Shown: positions 12,062 through 23,800 of the stretch, in pieces
How the letters are laid out: each line of letters starts with the position of its first letter
How positions within the stretch are numbered: position 1 is the first letter of the stretch
Source of the DNA: Panaeolus papilionaceus
Taxonomy: Eukaryota > Basidiomycota > Agaricomycetes > Agaricales
Reading direction: 5' to 3'
DNA length: 64,000 nt
NCBI GenBank assembly: GCA_015501605.1
Contig: JADNRZ010000017.1
Span: 930,001 to 994,000 of the forward strand
Made by a program: the position numbers and the translations under genes
The notes under the pieces: generated by a model
What the model was told of the DNA's origin: nothing
What the model saw: only the letters and a program-made list of their open reading frames with translations
Databases searched by the model: none

Positions 12062-14481
12062 TTATTCAGCCTTTTGCTTTTCAGTCACCGAAGAAGCTAC
12101 CCCAACATCTCCATGTCCAGCCTCATAACGTATGGAATAAGAAGGGATGGACCCCAGGTGCTGGCCGGCCAGGACAAGATACAACAGCCGCAGAGGGTTG
12201 TAGTGCTTGGATAGCCGGTTCCACAATTCGACTGCAAAGTAGATTATGAGCTTATGCTTGGGATTGTAGAGTAGCTTTTAGGACTTACTATACTGGAAGA
12301 AAATGGCAGAGAGTGATATGGGTTGGCTCTCGACTGAGAGGTGAACTGGTGATATTCTCGACTTGTTACCGTCGTTCTTGACGCCAGGTTGTGGGAGGGA
12401 GCGTTTGAGGGTGAAGCATATCCCACCTACGACTGTTAGTTGCCAATTTACCCAACGAAATGGATCAAAACTCACCTGGAAGTCGTCTTGGATCCTTAGC
12501 CCGCAACATCAGCGCGAACAGGGGGAAATGATTCATGAAAGCCAGTAATGTTTCTATCCCGGCCTGCATGAGAAGCGTAGCCAGACGAAGCTAAATGTGT
12601 ATATCAGCCAATGTCATGCATATGCTCGTTCTTAGAGAGACATACCCCCGCAAACAGAGTGTAATAGACTAAGGCCGTAGGAAACAGAAAGGCAATCAGT
12701 GTGAAGAGCACCGTCCCAAATAACAACTGATCGATATCGTATGACCAAGTGTCTGTCCGCCGACGTAACACGTTTCTTCGTTTACCTGCAATGAAAACAT
12801 ATTAATACAAAGGCTGAAAATGGTGTTGGGGAAGAACATGCCTCGGAAGACGCCCCATAGCAGTCCACCACCAAGTCTTACGCCAGCTGCCCAATAGATA
12901 CCACGAGCGATTTCATATATAAGTCGTAGATGTGCGGTGAGGACTAATGAAAGAAGATCGGAAGCAATGGCGAGCAATAGTGTGAATCCTCCATAGCAGC
13001 AGAGGTAACCCAAGTATCCAAATATACTTGGCGAAATCGGTGGCAGTATGGCTAAAAACAATTCAGCACACGGAGACAATTAGGTATGCAAGTAACATAC
13101 AGTCCCATGTGTCGATGATTCCGACAAACATGTTTACATAAAATCCGCTCAACTGCGTGTTGAGTTTTAGACCAGCTGGCCAAGCGTCCAGCCAAAACAG
13201 CGTTTGGCGAGGCACATGGAAGAGCAGAGACTGTAATGGCATAAGTCGACATGCCAATAAATCCGACGAGAAGAGCGTACCTGAATATACTCGTTACCGA
13301 TACGTGCCAAAAGATGTTGATTTTCAATTAAGAATGTCCCCAGGGCCAATCCAATCGTCATGTCATTTAATATCAGCCAGACCGTATTAAAAAAGCTAGC
13401 GACACATGAGTTGAACCTCTACAGGACGAACGTCATCACGTACTTAGTATATTTATATGAGTATGTTCCAATATTGCGGGTATCTTGTCGTTGTAGGGTT
13501 GTGACTTGGGTAATAAAAAATATAGCTTGCTCAGTGCGGACGTCTAGATATTGCACTGAGAATATTTTTTTTAGTTGTATATCAAATAAATCACTGAAAC
13601 AACTTACCTGTAGCTGAAATGTCTTGCAGTCTCATGTAGTTCATGCCATTAGCTTCGCCTGCTGGGTGGGTGCCAAAGATATCTAAAGAAAATATTGGTA
13701 TCACGGGCAAGTTGGCAAATTTTGCGGAAAGCCGTGAGAGGTAAAGAACCAGGTTTGATAAAATGGTGAGGTTGTACGCGAGTGTCAGAAGGAAGGTGGC
13801 TGTAGCTGGTAACAACTTGGGTGGATTGGCAGGGGCGTGTGCAACACTTTGCAGCAGTGATGCAGAGTTTATCTAAAAAGAAGAAGAGAGAGCTTGATAA
13901 CAGGTGGCTACACCAATATTAAATTACCCACCTGGTTGATGAGGACCTCGTCAATGGCTTGTCCTCGTCCATTCGGGGAGAGTCGTGTAAAGTCATGGCT
14001 GGCAAGTGTAGCCCACGGATGCTCTGAAGATGCTCGACGCAGAGGCGGGCCAATTTCTGGAGGATCCAAGGTATAGAAACGCAATGACGCTGGTGCATGG
14101 GCTCTATAGAAGATGAACGAGAACTGCGTTTCGTTGTCGGTGTCCCATATCTCCAAAGTTTCTGGCAACGGAGTCTTTTGATTGGCAACAAACGTGCACT
14201 TTCCTATAATCTTCGGAAAGCCATTACACGAATCCTTCAAAGAATTCCAAAGATTCGAACCCGCCAGTGGGTGTTGTAATCCGGCAGGATCATTTGCCTA
14301 GACAAGATCCTCTGATGAGTTCGGGTGGTTCCTCTGGGTCAACACACGCGTCGCTTACCTCTAAAACACCAACCACACAGACAGCAGGCTTCAACCATCC
14401 ATAGCAATAACCAGATTTACGAGTTCCCTCTGGCCAGAATATCGATTTGTGCTTTGTCGCCGTCCGCGGCGATGGTGGCAT
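12062..14481 (-). CDS. GPI1: GPI1/PIG-Q homologue, subunit of GPI GlcNAc transferase
   Basis: Gpi1 stabilises the ER complex that adds GlcNAc to phosphatidylinositol, the first step of GPI-anchor synthesis. The Gpi1 family (PF05024) is seen in NTVWLILNDMTIGLALGTFL, TLFWLDAWPAGLKLNTQLSG, FRGKRRNVLRRRTD, YDIDQLLFGTVLFTL and NHFPLFALMLRAKDPRRLPG, with several hydrophobic helices. The start at 14481 (MPPSPRTATKHK) was chosen because the ATG at 14625 would overlap the Rho coding region and IFWPEG is near the usual N-terminus. Eleven exons: 14359-14481, 13932-14297, 13608-13872, 13444-13555, 13281-13395, 13101-13230, 12842-13051, 12646-12785, 12476-12590, 12289-12426, 12062-12231. The intron 12786-12841 begins with GC (GAG|GCATGT), a probable GC-AG intron. 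Confidence 0.92.
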
Positions 14482-14581
14482 GACATCAAGGCGGAAACGG
14501 CCACGTGACGGGCATCCATTTGAGGGTGTACCCTGGAACGCTGAATGATGTTGGTTGAAGCCACTCCGCCCGCCTATCCCA
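14482..14581. promoter_or_regulatory. 100-bp divergent promoter region (GPI1 / Rho GTPase)
   Basis: The two start codons face away from each other across only 100 nt. Transcription start sites of either gene may therefore lie inside the other gene. Confidence 0.55.
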
Positions 14582-15427
14582 ATGGACGCCATTGCACCCT
14601 CTCCTTCAAGACGCCCAGACCTCAAGCGTAAACTCGTTGTCGTCGGAGATGGTCAGTTACATTACGACCTCTAGATTTTGCAACAAAAATTTAAATAAAC
14701 TCTTGTGATTCCAACAGGTGGATGCGGCAAAACGTGTTTGCTCATCGTGTATGCCGAGAACAGATTTCCAGAGGTGAGGGTTTGACGAATTCCCGGCGCA
14801 GATTAATGCTCACAATGGTTTTAAATATCTATTTAATAGGCATATATCCCAACTGTATTCGAGAACTACGTGACATTAGTCCAACATGAATCCAAAGTCG
14901 TCGAAGTTGCACTATGGGACACGGCGGGTCAAGAAGAATACGATCGCCTGCGGCCCCTAAGTTACCCCGAAAGCGACGTCATCCTCATCGTCTTCTCCGT
15001 TGACTTTCCAACGAGTCTCGCAAATGTCCTCGACAAGGTAAGCTGAAATCTCTCAACAATCGCTACGGAGCTTGTGCAGATACCAAAGGGAACTAACCAA
15101 CACCTTTATTCTTTGTTCTTTGTTGGGGTTGCGCAGTGGTATCCAGAAGTATCACATTTCTGCCCTTCAACGCCCCTCATCCTAGTCGGAACCAAGACGG
15201 ATCTTCGTACGGACCAAACCACCATCCGCATGCTATCAGCGCAGGGTCAGTCACCAGTAACCCCTGAATACGGAGCCTCTATCGCCAAAGAAATCGGCGC
15301 TCTATACAAAGAATGCAGTGCAAAAACCGGAAAGGGTGTCAAGGACGTCTTCGAAGCAGCACTGCGAGAGAGTATGAAGGGTAGATGGGGTCGCAAAGTC
15401 AAGGAGAGAAAGTGCGTGATCATATAA
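14582..15427 (+). CDS. Rho-family small GTPase
   Basis: This is a membrane-anchored GTP switch for actin and cell-wall polarity. All G-box motifs are present: [11 protein letters not shown] (P-loop), PTVFENY (switch I), [19 protein letters not shown] (G3 and switch II), GTKTDL (G4) and CSAKTG (G5). It ends in a basic run and a CaaX box (KERKCVII), predicting prenylation. Exons: 14582-14651, 14718-14773, 14840-15037, 15137-15427; the first intron splits the P-loop codons. Between the P-loop motif and the Rho insert region it resembles Rho3/Rho4 more than Rho1 or Cdc42, but I do not assign a subtype. It is divergent from GPI1. Confidence 0.93.
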
Positions 15428-16192
15428 TGATCAAAACCCCTGCATAGACTTTCTCCCTTCTTCCTCGGTAGGCCAGCAACACGGGGCCACCATCCACCTG
15501 TGCTCCTTGAACCTGTAACATTTCAACGCACCGCTCTATCACCCTCCCCTTGGAATTTTTTCATCTTCTCTCCGGTTTCTGTGTTATTGATATCCCTTTG
15601 CCCACTACTTGTTTTGCCTGCCCGCTTTTGGATTATCTTCAATTGCTGCTGCTGTTGTACTTTGAATCACGGACTTTGAGGTCAAATTGACCCCTCTTTC
15701 AAGCTTCCCTCTTTTGAACCCTTGATAGCACGTAATCTTGCGCTCGGGTTATTGGCTGGCCCAACATGAAACAAGCAACGCTCACTACGATTGCGCTTTT
15801 CATACATAACCTTCAACTCTCTAGCTCCTCCCTTCCTGGGTTCCATTTATTATCATATCCAAATCTTTCCTTTTCGCTCCATCTTTCGCTCCAACTCTAC
15901 AGTAGAATATCAGCACGCTTTATTCACCTCTCTCATGATCAATCATCGCATCTCTGATTCATATATCACGAAATGGTATCCAATAGAGCAAATCATGGAA
16001 GTCTACTCTACGCGTGAAACAGGTATTGGAAATAAGAGCAGGTATCATAAACCTTGAAAACTCGAAGCTCGACTAATGAGTGAGTGCAATGCGGAATTGT
16101 AGGTAAACGAACAGTATGGAAGATGATGTGTATGTATGGTACATGTGGTCGCAGTCTTAATCTGGGTGCTTTATCATTCTAGGTGTCAAAAT
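15428..16192. other. Intergenic, pyrimidine-rich
   Basis: This is the 3' flank of both the Rho gene (+) and the LKR/SDH gene (-). Long C/T-rich runs occur at 15450-15900. No open frame with coding character is seen. Confidence 0.5.
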
Positions 16193-19100
16193 CTACACCA
16201 TCCCGCCCTTCTTCATAAAATCTCCCTCCTCGCCCTCAGGCCACTCATCAACCCACTCCCTATCCAAATACTTGCTCGCATCATTCAACGCATCCCCAGC
16301 AACCCCGCGCTCAAACCGCCTCATATTCGCATACGACTCTGCAACGCTCCCACTAACCGTCCTCTGCTTCCTGCTCTTCACATCCAGCGTCTTCACTGTC
16401 TCCTTCATGCCCAACCCATGCTCTTCCAAGCTGCTCATAAGAGGCGTATAAATATCCCTCGACGTAGGCCTCAACACGCCCCTCCTGAACGTCTCCTTGT
16501 TCCTAGCGACCATACGCGCAGCAAGCGCGACGGGGATCCCCACCGTCCTTGCCATCGCCGACGCAGGTCGTTCACCAGGTTTCAAATCAGGATCACCAGC
16601 AAGCTTGCCGAATTCGGTCAGGGTGGAGGTGTGGACTTTGTATTCATCCTTCTTAGGGTCTCGTGTGATGACTTCGTGTGCGAGAACGACCATGTCGCGT
16701 TCGTTGCGCTCGTACTTGAGCTTGTGAGAAAGCAGGTAGGCGAAGACGTCGAGTGGGGTGCATTCACCCTCAGGGAGAGGAGGCATGGGTTTGGTATCGG
16801 CGATAGATTGAAGGGGTGAGCGTGCGAGGCCGAGGAAGACAAGGGCATCATGAAGGGGACCGACGTCTTCAAGGGGGATAATGGAGGAAAGGTGAGGCAA
16901 GGGACCGTCCTGGATATTCAGGTGCAGAGCAACGCATTGGTTGACAAATGTGGTCCAGTCTTGCACAAGGACCTTCGCAGACTGATTGAGCAATCCAAGG
17001 GACCTGAAGGACTGCATCAAGGAGCTAAATCCTGGGTATCTGAGGTAGAGATACACAAGTCAGCCAAATACTCAAAAAGTGATACTGGTCAGACGACTAA
17101 CCTCAGGGTACCGCGAATGAACGTTTGGGCCTTCTCAAGCTGGTAGATGGACATATACTGAAGAGAGTTACGATTGGCGATACCCTCAAGCTCAAACTGC
17201 TCGGAAATTGGCAAGTTTGAAAACACGGTCTTCAAAAGATCTTCTCCAGGGACATTGACAGTCTACGCGTAATTTAAGCAAAAGTTAAGGAAAAATAAAA
17301 TAAACCAAGGTACCTCCTTGTTCAATTTGAACACAGCAGAGTTAGTCGCAGCAGTGAGGACGCCATTAGGCCTCCAGCTGAACTTGTAGCGAAGCGGGAC
17401 ATTGGAGTCCGCAGGTGCAGGAAGGCCACCACAGAACGAAGTGAAGGAAGTCGTGAACAGATTCTTGCTGTGAAGCTCTGTAATCATTGCGCGGGCAGAA
17501 ATGTGGTCAATGCCTGGGTCAAGACCGATCTCGTTGAGGATGGTGATGTCAGCTTTCCTCGCCCTAGCGAAATGAAATGGTCAATTATAGTAATACAATC
17601 TCGAATGACGATGATGACATACTGCGAAGCCAAGGCCTCCATCTCAGGTGCAATGTAAGATGCAGTGACGAGATGGCTGCCATGTTGGATGCAAAGCTTA
17701 GCAATATCTGGGTGCATTGGTGCAGGGAGCAAACTATGAGGCATCCATTAGAACAACGAGATTGTGCATCGGACGGTGAGCACATACCTGATAACGACAT
17801 CCGCATCCTTGATGAGGTGTTCATAAGTATCCCGTCTGCCAATATCGACCATACGATATGCAACATTAAGATGCGGCGAAGCAAGGGATTGCATCTCAAG
17901 CAACGAGTTGCTTCCTACACAATTCATCAACAAACTTCTCAACACATATCCGAGACTTCACCCACCAATGACTAACTGCACATCACTGCTACCCGCAAGC
18001 AAATCAACAGCAGGACCAGCAACCATGCCGCTGCCCAACATCAAAATCTTATGTTTCTTCTCCGGGAGCCTCGATGCAACCTCAGGTTTAACGGAACGCT
18101 GTTCTTCAACCCTCGGCTTCTCTTTCTGTTCCTCCCGAGGTTTAACCCCCGCAGCGCTAGACTGTGCGCTAGCGTTGTACACCTCATCCACAGCGGGCTG
18201 TAGCCACTTGTGTTTAGCGGTCAAGAAACCACCGGTCGCAATTCGTGCTCGTGCCAGTGCTTCGGGGTACTCAGCAGTCCCTGGGTTCAACTGGCAATCA
18301 ATGAGACCCTTCAGGTAGGGTCCTAACGCGGATGAGAAGTGCTTGGACGCGTCAAGGGGTATAGATGCGGGGAGAATGTCCACAGACATCATTTGAACCG
18401 CAGGGAGTTCAGGGGAAAGATCGTTGGTGCGGACTTTGTAGAACGGAGACGAAATCGTGGTAGCTTTCGTTAGGAATTGAAGACCGCCCTGGTGAACGTG
18501 GGTTAGTTCCCTGTGTAAAAAAAAACCATATATGAAGAAGTTGGCTTACCTCGACATCGCAACTGATGTCACCAATGTTCGTGAATCTGGCACCACCCAA
18601 CGATTGAGCTTGGGACAACGCTGCGCCGAGCTGGTCATTGGACATCAGCCTGGGGAAGGATGGTGACCACCCTGTCCCATTAAGGAAGAGGGTGAGATAA
18701 GGAGCAATCTAGTAACGGAAGGCTGATGATAAGAATCCCCATATACAAACTCGAAACAGGAATCGGGATACCCTTTCTGCAAAGACGGAAACGTAGGAGT
18801 TTGGGGAGGTGTAGTAGTGGTCTCTGCTATATTTTCCCCCATCAGTTCTGACAAAATAGTCTTCAGGTTGCGCGTGAACCAAATAAATCTATCAATGTAT
18901 GTTAAGCGCTTTGCGTTGGCAGATCGAGCTATAAATAGCTACCTTGTTCAAGCTCGTCTCTAAAGATGTGTGGTCAGCGCTCAGTCTTGATCGTCGCATC
19001 CAACATACAATGTGCATACCTGGATTCTTAACCAACGCTTCTAAATCTTCAGCTCTAACTTTCTCAATAGGAAGCTCCTGCAACATGGATAGACATCCTT

Positions 19101-20247
19101 GGGTGACATTCCCATTGCTGTCCGCCAGTCATCAATAAACACCTCTCAATATCCTTCAAAAACATCTCTCACCCAGTCAATCCAATCACGAATGGCCCTA
19201 GAGCGGGTGGTGTCCCATTAGCAGCGATCGTCTCACCAATCTCGCGGAGAGCTGCACGCAGTCTATCCAGAGATGGCAGGGTATGTGGACGAGGTGTATA
19301 CTGCGGTGTGGAGTTGACTTAATTTCCGATTTGTACGGGTAAATCAATCGAGAGGTCTTACGAGGAAAGGAGACGCAATCCCAATTTCTAGATGAGACTG
19401 AGCCATGGACGCCAGCGATTCAAGAACTCCCGCCACTGATGTCATATGTCACATTAGCTATGTTCCGGTACACGACTGTTCATAAACCCACCTCCAGCGA
19501 ACCAACCGAATCCCACTGTGCGTTTACCGCCTTCTGAACTGGTCACCAATTCAAAGTCAATAAGATCGGGGTAAAGCGCGGATTTGTCCTTTGCATGAGA
19601 TGGAGCCACGAATTTGGATAGAAGAGGCATATTGTATGCCTGACCCTTAATGGTATGTGAGAACATGAAGTGTGTCGGTGAATGGGGGACGTGGCGAGCG
19701 GGGGATGGTTTGAGGGGTGTAATTTCCTCTACGAGGGGCTCCTTGATTCCAAGGACGATGTCAAAGTCATTGTGGTTAACAGACTTGACAACACTGGCTC
19801 CGGCCTGTAAAGAAATGAGGGTGGAATGCGTCAGCAGTGGGTTCGAAGCGGAGAGACGATGAAAGGAACTGTGTGAGCACTGACGACAGCGAGTTGTTCA
19901 CGCCAGACAGAATGATAGTATCCTCAAGGGAGTACCTGTATTCCGGTCACGGGAAGAATGGTTGAAGATGCTGGAACGCGACAAACCTTTTCGTATTCTT
20001 CATCTTTGAAGATACGGCGGGAGCAAGACTGAACGGAAACTGCTACGTTTCCTGTGGATACTAAATCATAAACGGCATCTGGCGTTAAAGGGACACGTCG
20101 TTCCCAGATCCTACGAGGATCTTCGCGTCTAAGAATAACAATAAGTGAATGTTATGGGGTTGTATGAAGGACGAGTACTAACCGAACACCTATCCTAACC
20201 TCCTTCAAGGCGGGGTTGACCTGGCGGGCTAGTTTGGTGATGGTCAT
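16193..20247 (-). CDS. Bifunctional lysine-ketoglutarate reductase/saccharopine dehydrogenase (AASS-like)
   Basis: It is predicted to carry the two first steps of lysine breakdown through saccharopine. The N-terminal half has the LKR/alanine-dehydrogenase-like domain (VRREDPRRIWERRVPLTPDA, GIKEP, HTIKGQAYNMPLL, RTVGFGWFAG). The C-terminal half has the SDH Rossmann fold (ILMLGSGMVAGPAVDLLA) and its catalytic region (NEIGLDPGIDHISARAM, SFCGGLPAP, RGTLRYPGFS), then an acidic tail to GDFMKKGGMV. The start at 20247 (MTITKLARQVN) precedes the domain directly. The first ten exons are 20183-20247, 19987-20128, 19492-19804, 19362-19435, 19173-19300, 19020-19117, 18943-18959, 18772-18888, 18550-18708 and 17966-18488; further exons run to 16193. 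The intron 19805-19986 is long (182 nt). Domain order equals the plant and animal enzyme, not fungal Lys1 or Lys9. Confidence 0.88.
18943..18959 (-). other. 17-nt microexon of the LKR/SDH gene
   Basis: It encodes ETSLNK with its left neighbour and joins VKNP to YLVHAQPEDYF. It lies between a CTTTAG acceptor and a GTAGCT donor. Confidence 0.7.
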
Positions 20248-20878
20248 GATGCTGTCTGGAAAAAAGTGTGAAGCGCCTTGGTATTATATAGAAATCAAGA
20301 GAGGAGATCCGAGCCGAGGGTAGGTGCCAACGGAATTAGCTAAGGGTACATGTAGTGCGTTTATGATATTGGGGTGTGAAGATACCCCTTTTACTCGGCG
20401 ATGAGAGATAAGTTTAAACAGCACCGGTAACCAGTTTATAGCAATAGTTATGGAGCAGAAGCACACTGTCACCCTTCAGAACCGGAGGTTAACAAAAAGT
20501 TGTACGGAGCAAGCAAAATGCCTGTTCACCGGTGTTTCACTAGAATTGAACGCGTTATATCTCAATGTCAGTAGATAAATTTAAAGTTTTAAATAGCTAT
20601 AAAGTGTGCCCACCCAATTAATAAATATTGTATCTAATTTAAAATGTATGTCTTGAAGATGTTGTGGTCGCTGTGGCCAACGTTGAGCTCGAGGACAAGA
20701 TCGTACTCTTCAATCAATTCCATTTTTGGATATACATATCAAACCACGTGGTCACCCTAAAATGGTGACATCATGGTCGTTCCTCTTTCGTCGATAAGCT
20801 AGTCCTGCAAAGCATGGTCCGCAATTTAGATAGCTGATAGGGCACCCACAGCACAAGGTACTACCCTACTAATAATGA
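20248..20878. other. Upstream region of LKR/SDH, A/T-rich
   Basis: It lies between two minus-strand genes. It holds a palindromic E-box (CCACGTGG at 20744-20751) followed by a small inverted repeat, GTCACC...GGTGAC (20751-20769). These lie about 500 nt upstream of the LKR/SDH start; their function is not shown. Confidence 0.4.
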
Positions 20879-23800
20879 TCAAATATCATCCTCAGGTCCA
20901 TCCTCAATCATCTTCGCATAGTCCTCATAGCTGGCGAACGTTGGCATAGACCGCAGTTTCTTCCTCCTTTCGCTCCTCGTGTCCTCACGCTTACGTTTCT
21001 TGGAATTTCCGTCAGATGCTTCAATACCACCCCATTCTTCATCGTCGTCAGGCACCAGGTCAGGTTCACCAAGAACCTCGTCGTCGTCCGCATCAGAACC
21101 ATCATACGCGATGAGTCCGTCCATAGGGAGCAGGTCTTCATCATCCGAGCCCTCGACAAGCGATAATTGATCTTCATCATCCTCATCATCCTCTTCGTCC
21201 TTTTCTAGATCCGAAGCGTCCTCATCCTCGTCGTCTGAAGCATTGAGTTCGCTATCATCATCCAATCCAGATGGGATATCATCCTCATCGTCGTCCATGT
21301 CACTGTCCATCATCAGATCATCGTCCTCGTCGACCTTGGGCATGGAAGCTTTCATAACCTATAATTTCAAATGTCAGACTAAAAATTATGAAATGGAAAA
21401 AGTGGACTAACCTTCCAGATCTCTGCTTCATCTGCATCGCTATCAGCGTCACTACCAGCCTCAGAAGCAGCCTCATCCTCTTCCTCATATCCCTCCTCTT
21501 CCTCCTCTTCCCCTTCTTCATCCTCGTCTTCATCCTCCTCATCCTCATCCCCCTTCGTTTTTTTCTTCTTCGCCTGCTCCTTCTCAAACTTCCTCGTAAA
21601 GTACTGATGGAAAAACACCTGGTCAACAGGAACATCCTGCACCTTCCTCCTCAAAAACGCCGCCTCATTCACCATCGTCCCATCCGCAATCTCTCCCCTG
21701 ACAAGCTTAACTCCCTCTAAAGCACTAGCAGCAGGCTGCATCGCACTAGCACCTTTACCTCCCGCGGCCTCACCTTCTTTAACCTTTTTAGGATTCTTAT
21801 ACACGAATCGGTCAAGGAAGTGGGACAGCGTATTTTGTGATAGATCTGCAGATGCAGTGAGAGGTTGCGAAGAGAGTAGTTGGCGTGCGTGGAGGGAGAC
21901 GGCCGGGTGGTAATGATACAGTAGAGGAGTCTATGTCCAAATTGATGATCAGAAATCAAATTAGACAGTTTTAAAAGCTTTAAGACTTACCAGCTCCCAT
22001 AACGGCAACACCGAAGCATGCGCATAAAGCGGGTCTCTCTTCTTCGGGTCATACTCACCCTCTACATCCTTCTTAGGCGCATGATTAATCATACTCCTCA
22101 ACCCCGGCACACTACTAAACAGCTCGCCCAACAGATACAACCCACCCGCCGTGAACTCAGTTGCACCGCTTCCTCCACTGACGAGCACCTGTAAGAAGCG
22201 CCTGAGGAGCGCCTTGATGCGCTCATTGTCAGGACTGTGTCCGACGTCCGCTTTGATCGACTTGAAGAACAGGTTGAGGTACATTGCCTGTTTTGACGAT
22301 GTGGCGAGGCGAGTGTCTTGCAATGAGGTGTACAGAGTACGATAGTATCGGTCTGCTATTGATTTTGCAGTCGAAGACGAAGCGTCGGATGCATTTGGGG
22401 TACTCGACGCCATGAGAGATGCTGAGATTTGTTGAATGAGGACCAGGGCCTGCAGAGATATGTTGAATGTCGACTTGTGCGTGATGAGGAAGAGGGTGTC
22501 GATATGCTTGTTAATACTATAGAAAAACTCCGTCAATCTTTGATATAAAAATGTAAAAAAGACAGAAAACATACCCAGCATCAGCAGCGCTAATCTTCGC
22601 AAACGGTAACGCCCGATTAACACCAGTCAAAATCGCAGAAACCAATTTCGAATTCGCATCTTCAACCTCCGTGAACCCAGCAGCTCCCTTGAACTCTTTA
22701 TCCTTCCCATTTTTCTTTTTCTTCTTCTTCGCATCGAGAATCCTGCCCTTTTTATCCGCCTTGACCTCCTTCTCACCCTTCTCCCCATCATCTTCCCCAT
22801 CTTTCTCCTCTGACCCCTCACCCAAAAGCTCCTTGAACATCTCGAAATAGATATCAATCAGCGTCAACGCGACCTCCCGATCCCCGGGTGTCAGCACAAT
22901 CTGGTTAAACGTGACAGCAGCATAATAACGCGCATGGCTGTTTGTCGTTTTCTTCTCTGCAGGCGCCGAATCTTTCGCCTTGGATTTCGGTTTAGGCTCG
23001 TCATCGTCGAATCGAATATGCTTGTTGGCTGATGCAGAGTCGGTGGTAGGAAGGGAAGCAGCAGCTGAGGTTGCAACTGGCTTCAAAACGAGAGCGATGA
23101 TCTCTCGGACGACGACGGCTTTCATAGATGGGTGAGCTTGGAGGAGTTGAAGAATATGGTATGAAGCTCGGGAGCAGAGCGGTTTTTCGGTGTCACCCTA
23201 TAGAATAGATTAACTCAATAATGTGACGCGAGAGTATTCCACCGTACCAGCTTGTTGACGAGTAATCTGAGCAAGTTCTGTTCTTGCTCGGGTTTATCTT
23301 TCAAAAGCGTGTAAATAAGGTTGATGGTTTGTGTGCGGATGTAAGGAAGGGGATCCAGGGAGAGAGTCTAGTAAACGTGAGGCAACAGAAATGGACCTTG
23401 AGAGATGGAGTACAACATACCTCAAGAACCTGAAGGATCGAGAAAAAGTACTTCTTCAACCAATCCTCGAAATACCACATGAGAAGGTATTCGTCCGTAA
23501 CCTCAGCATGCAACAAGGGCTGATCACGGAAATATCTACACCTCAAGTCAACTTATGCATCCAACCCTCCAAAAAAACACTCACTTCAGCTTTCTATCAG
23601 GCGCACCTCCACCCACCCACCAATCCACAATACACCTCAATGCCTTCAAACTCTCCTCCCTCCCTCCTTTACCCTTTCCTCTCTCCGCCATCCCCCGCAA
23701 AGTCTCCAACGCCTTGATATTATGCAACGGACTGCTCTGCACCAACAGCGTCAACGCTGATAACCTATCCGAAAGCGTACCACTCTGTATAATCTTCGAC

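Noticed and set aside
14225..14260. Another tRNA-like GGTTCGAATC motif
   Set aside because: It lies inside a GPI1 exon (encoding AGSNLW) and has no tRNA fold.
14290..14625. Upstream start for GPI1 at 14625
   Set aside because: It would overlap the first exon of the Rho GTPase and adds residues not typical of Gpi1; the ATG at 14481 is preferred.
16136..16819. Long plus-strand frame of 227 codons
   Set aside because: It is antisense to the last exon of LKR/SDH, which carries clear family motifs.
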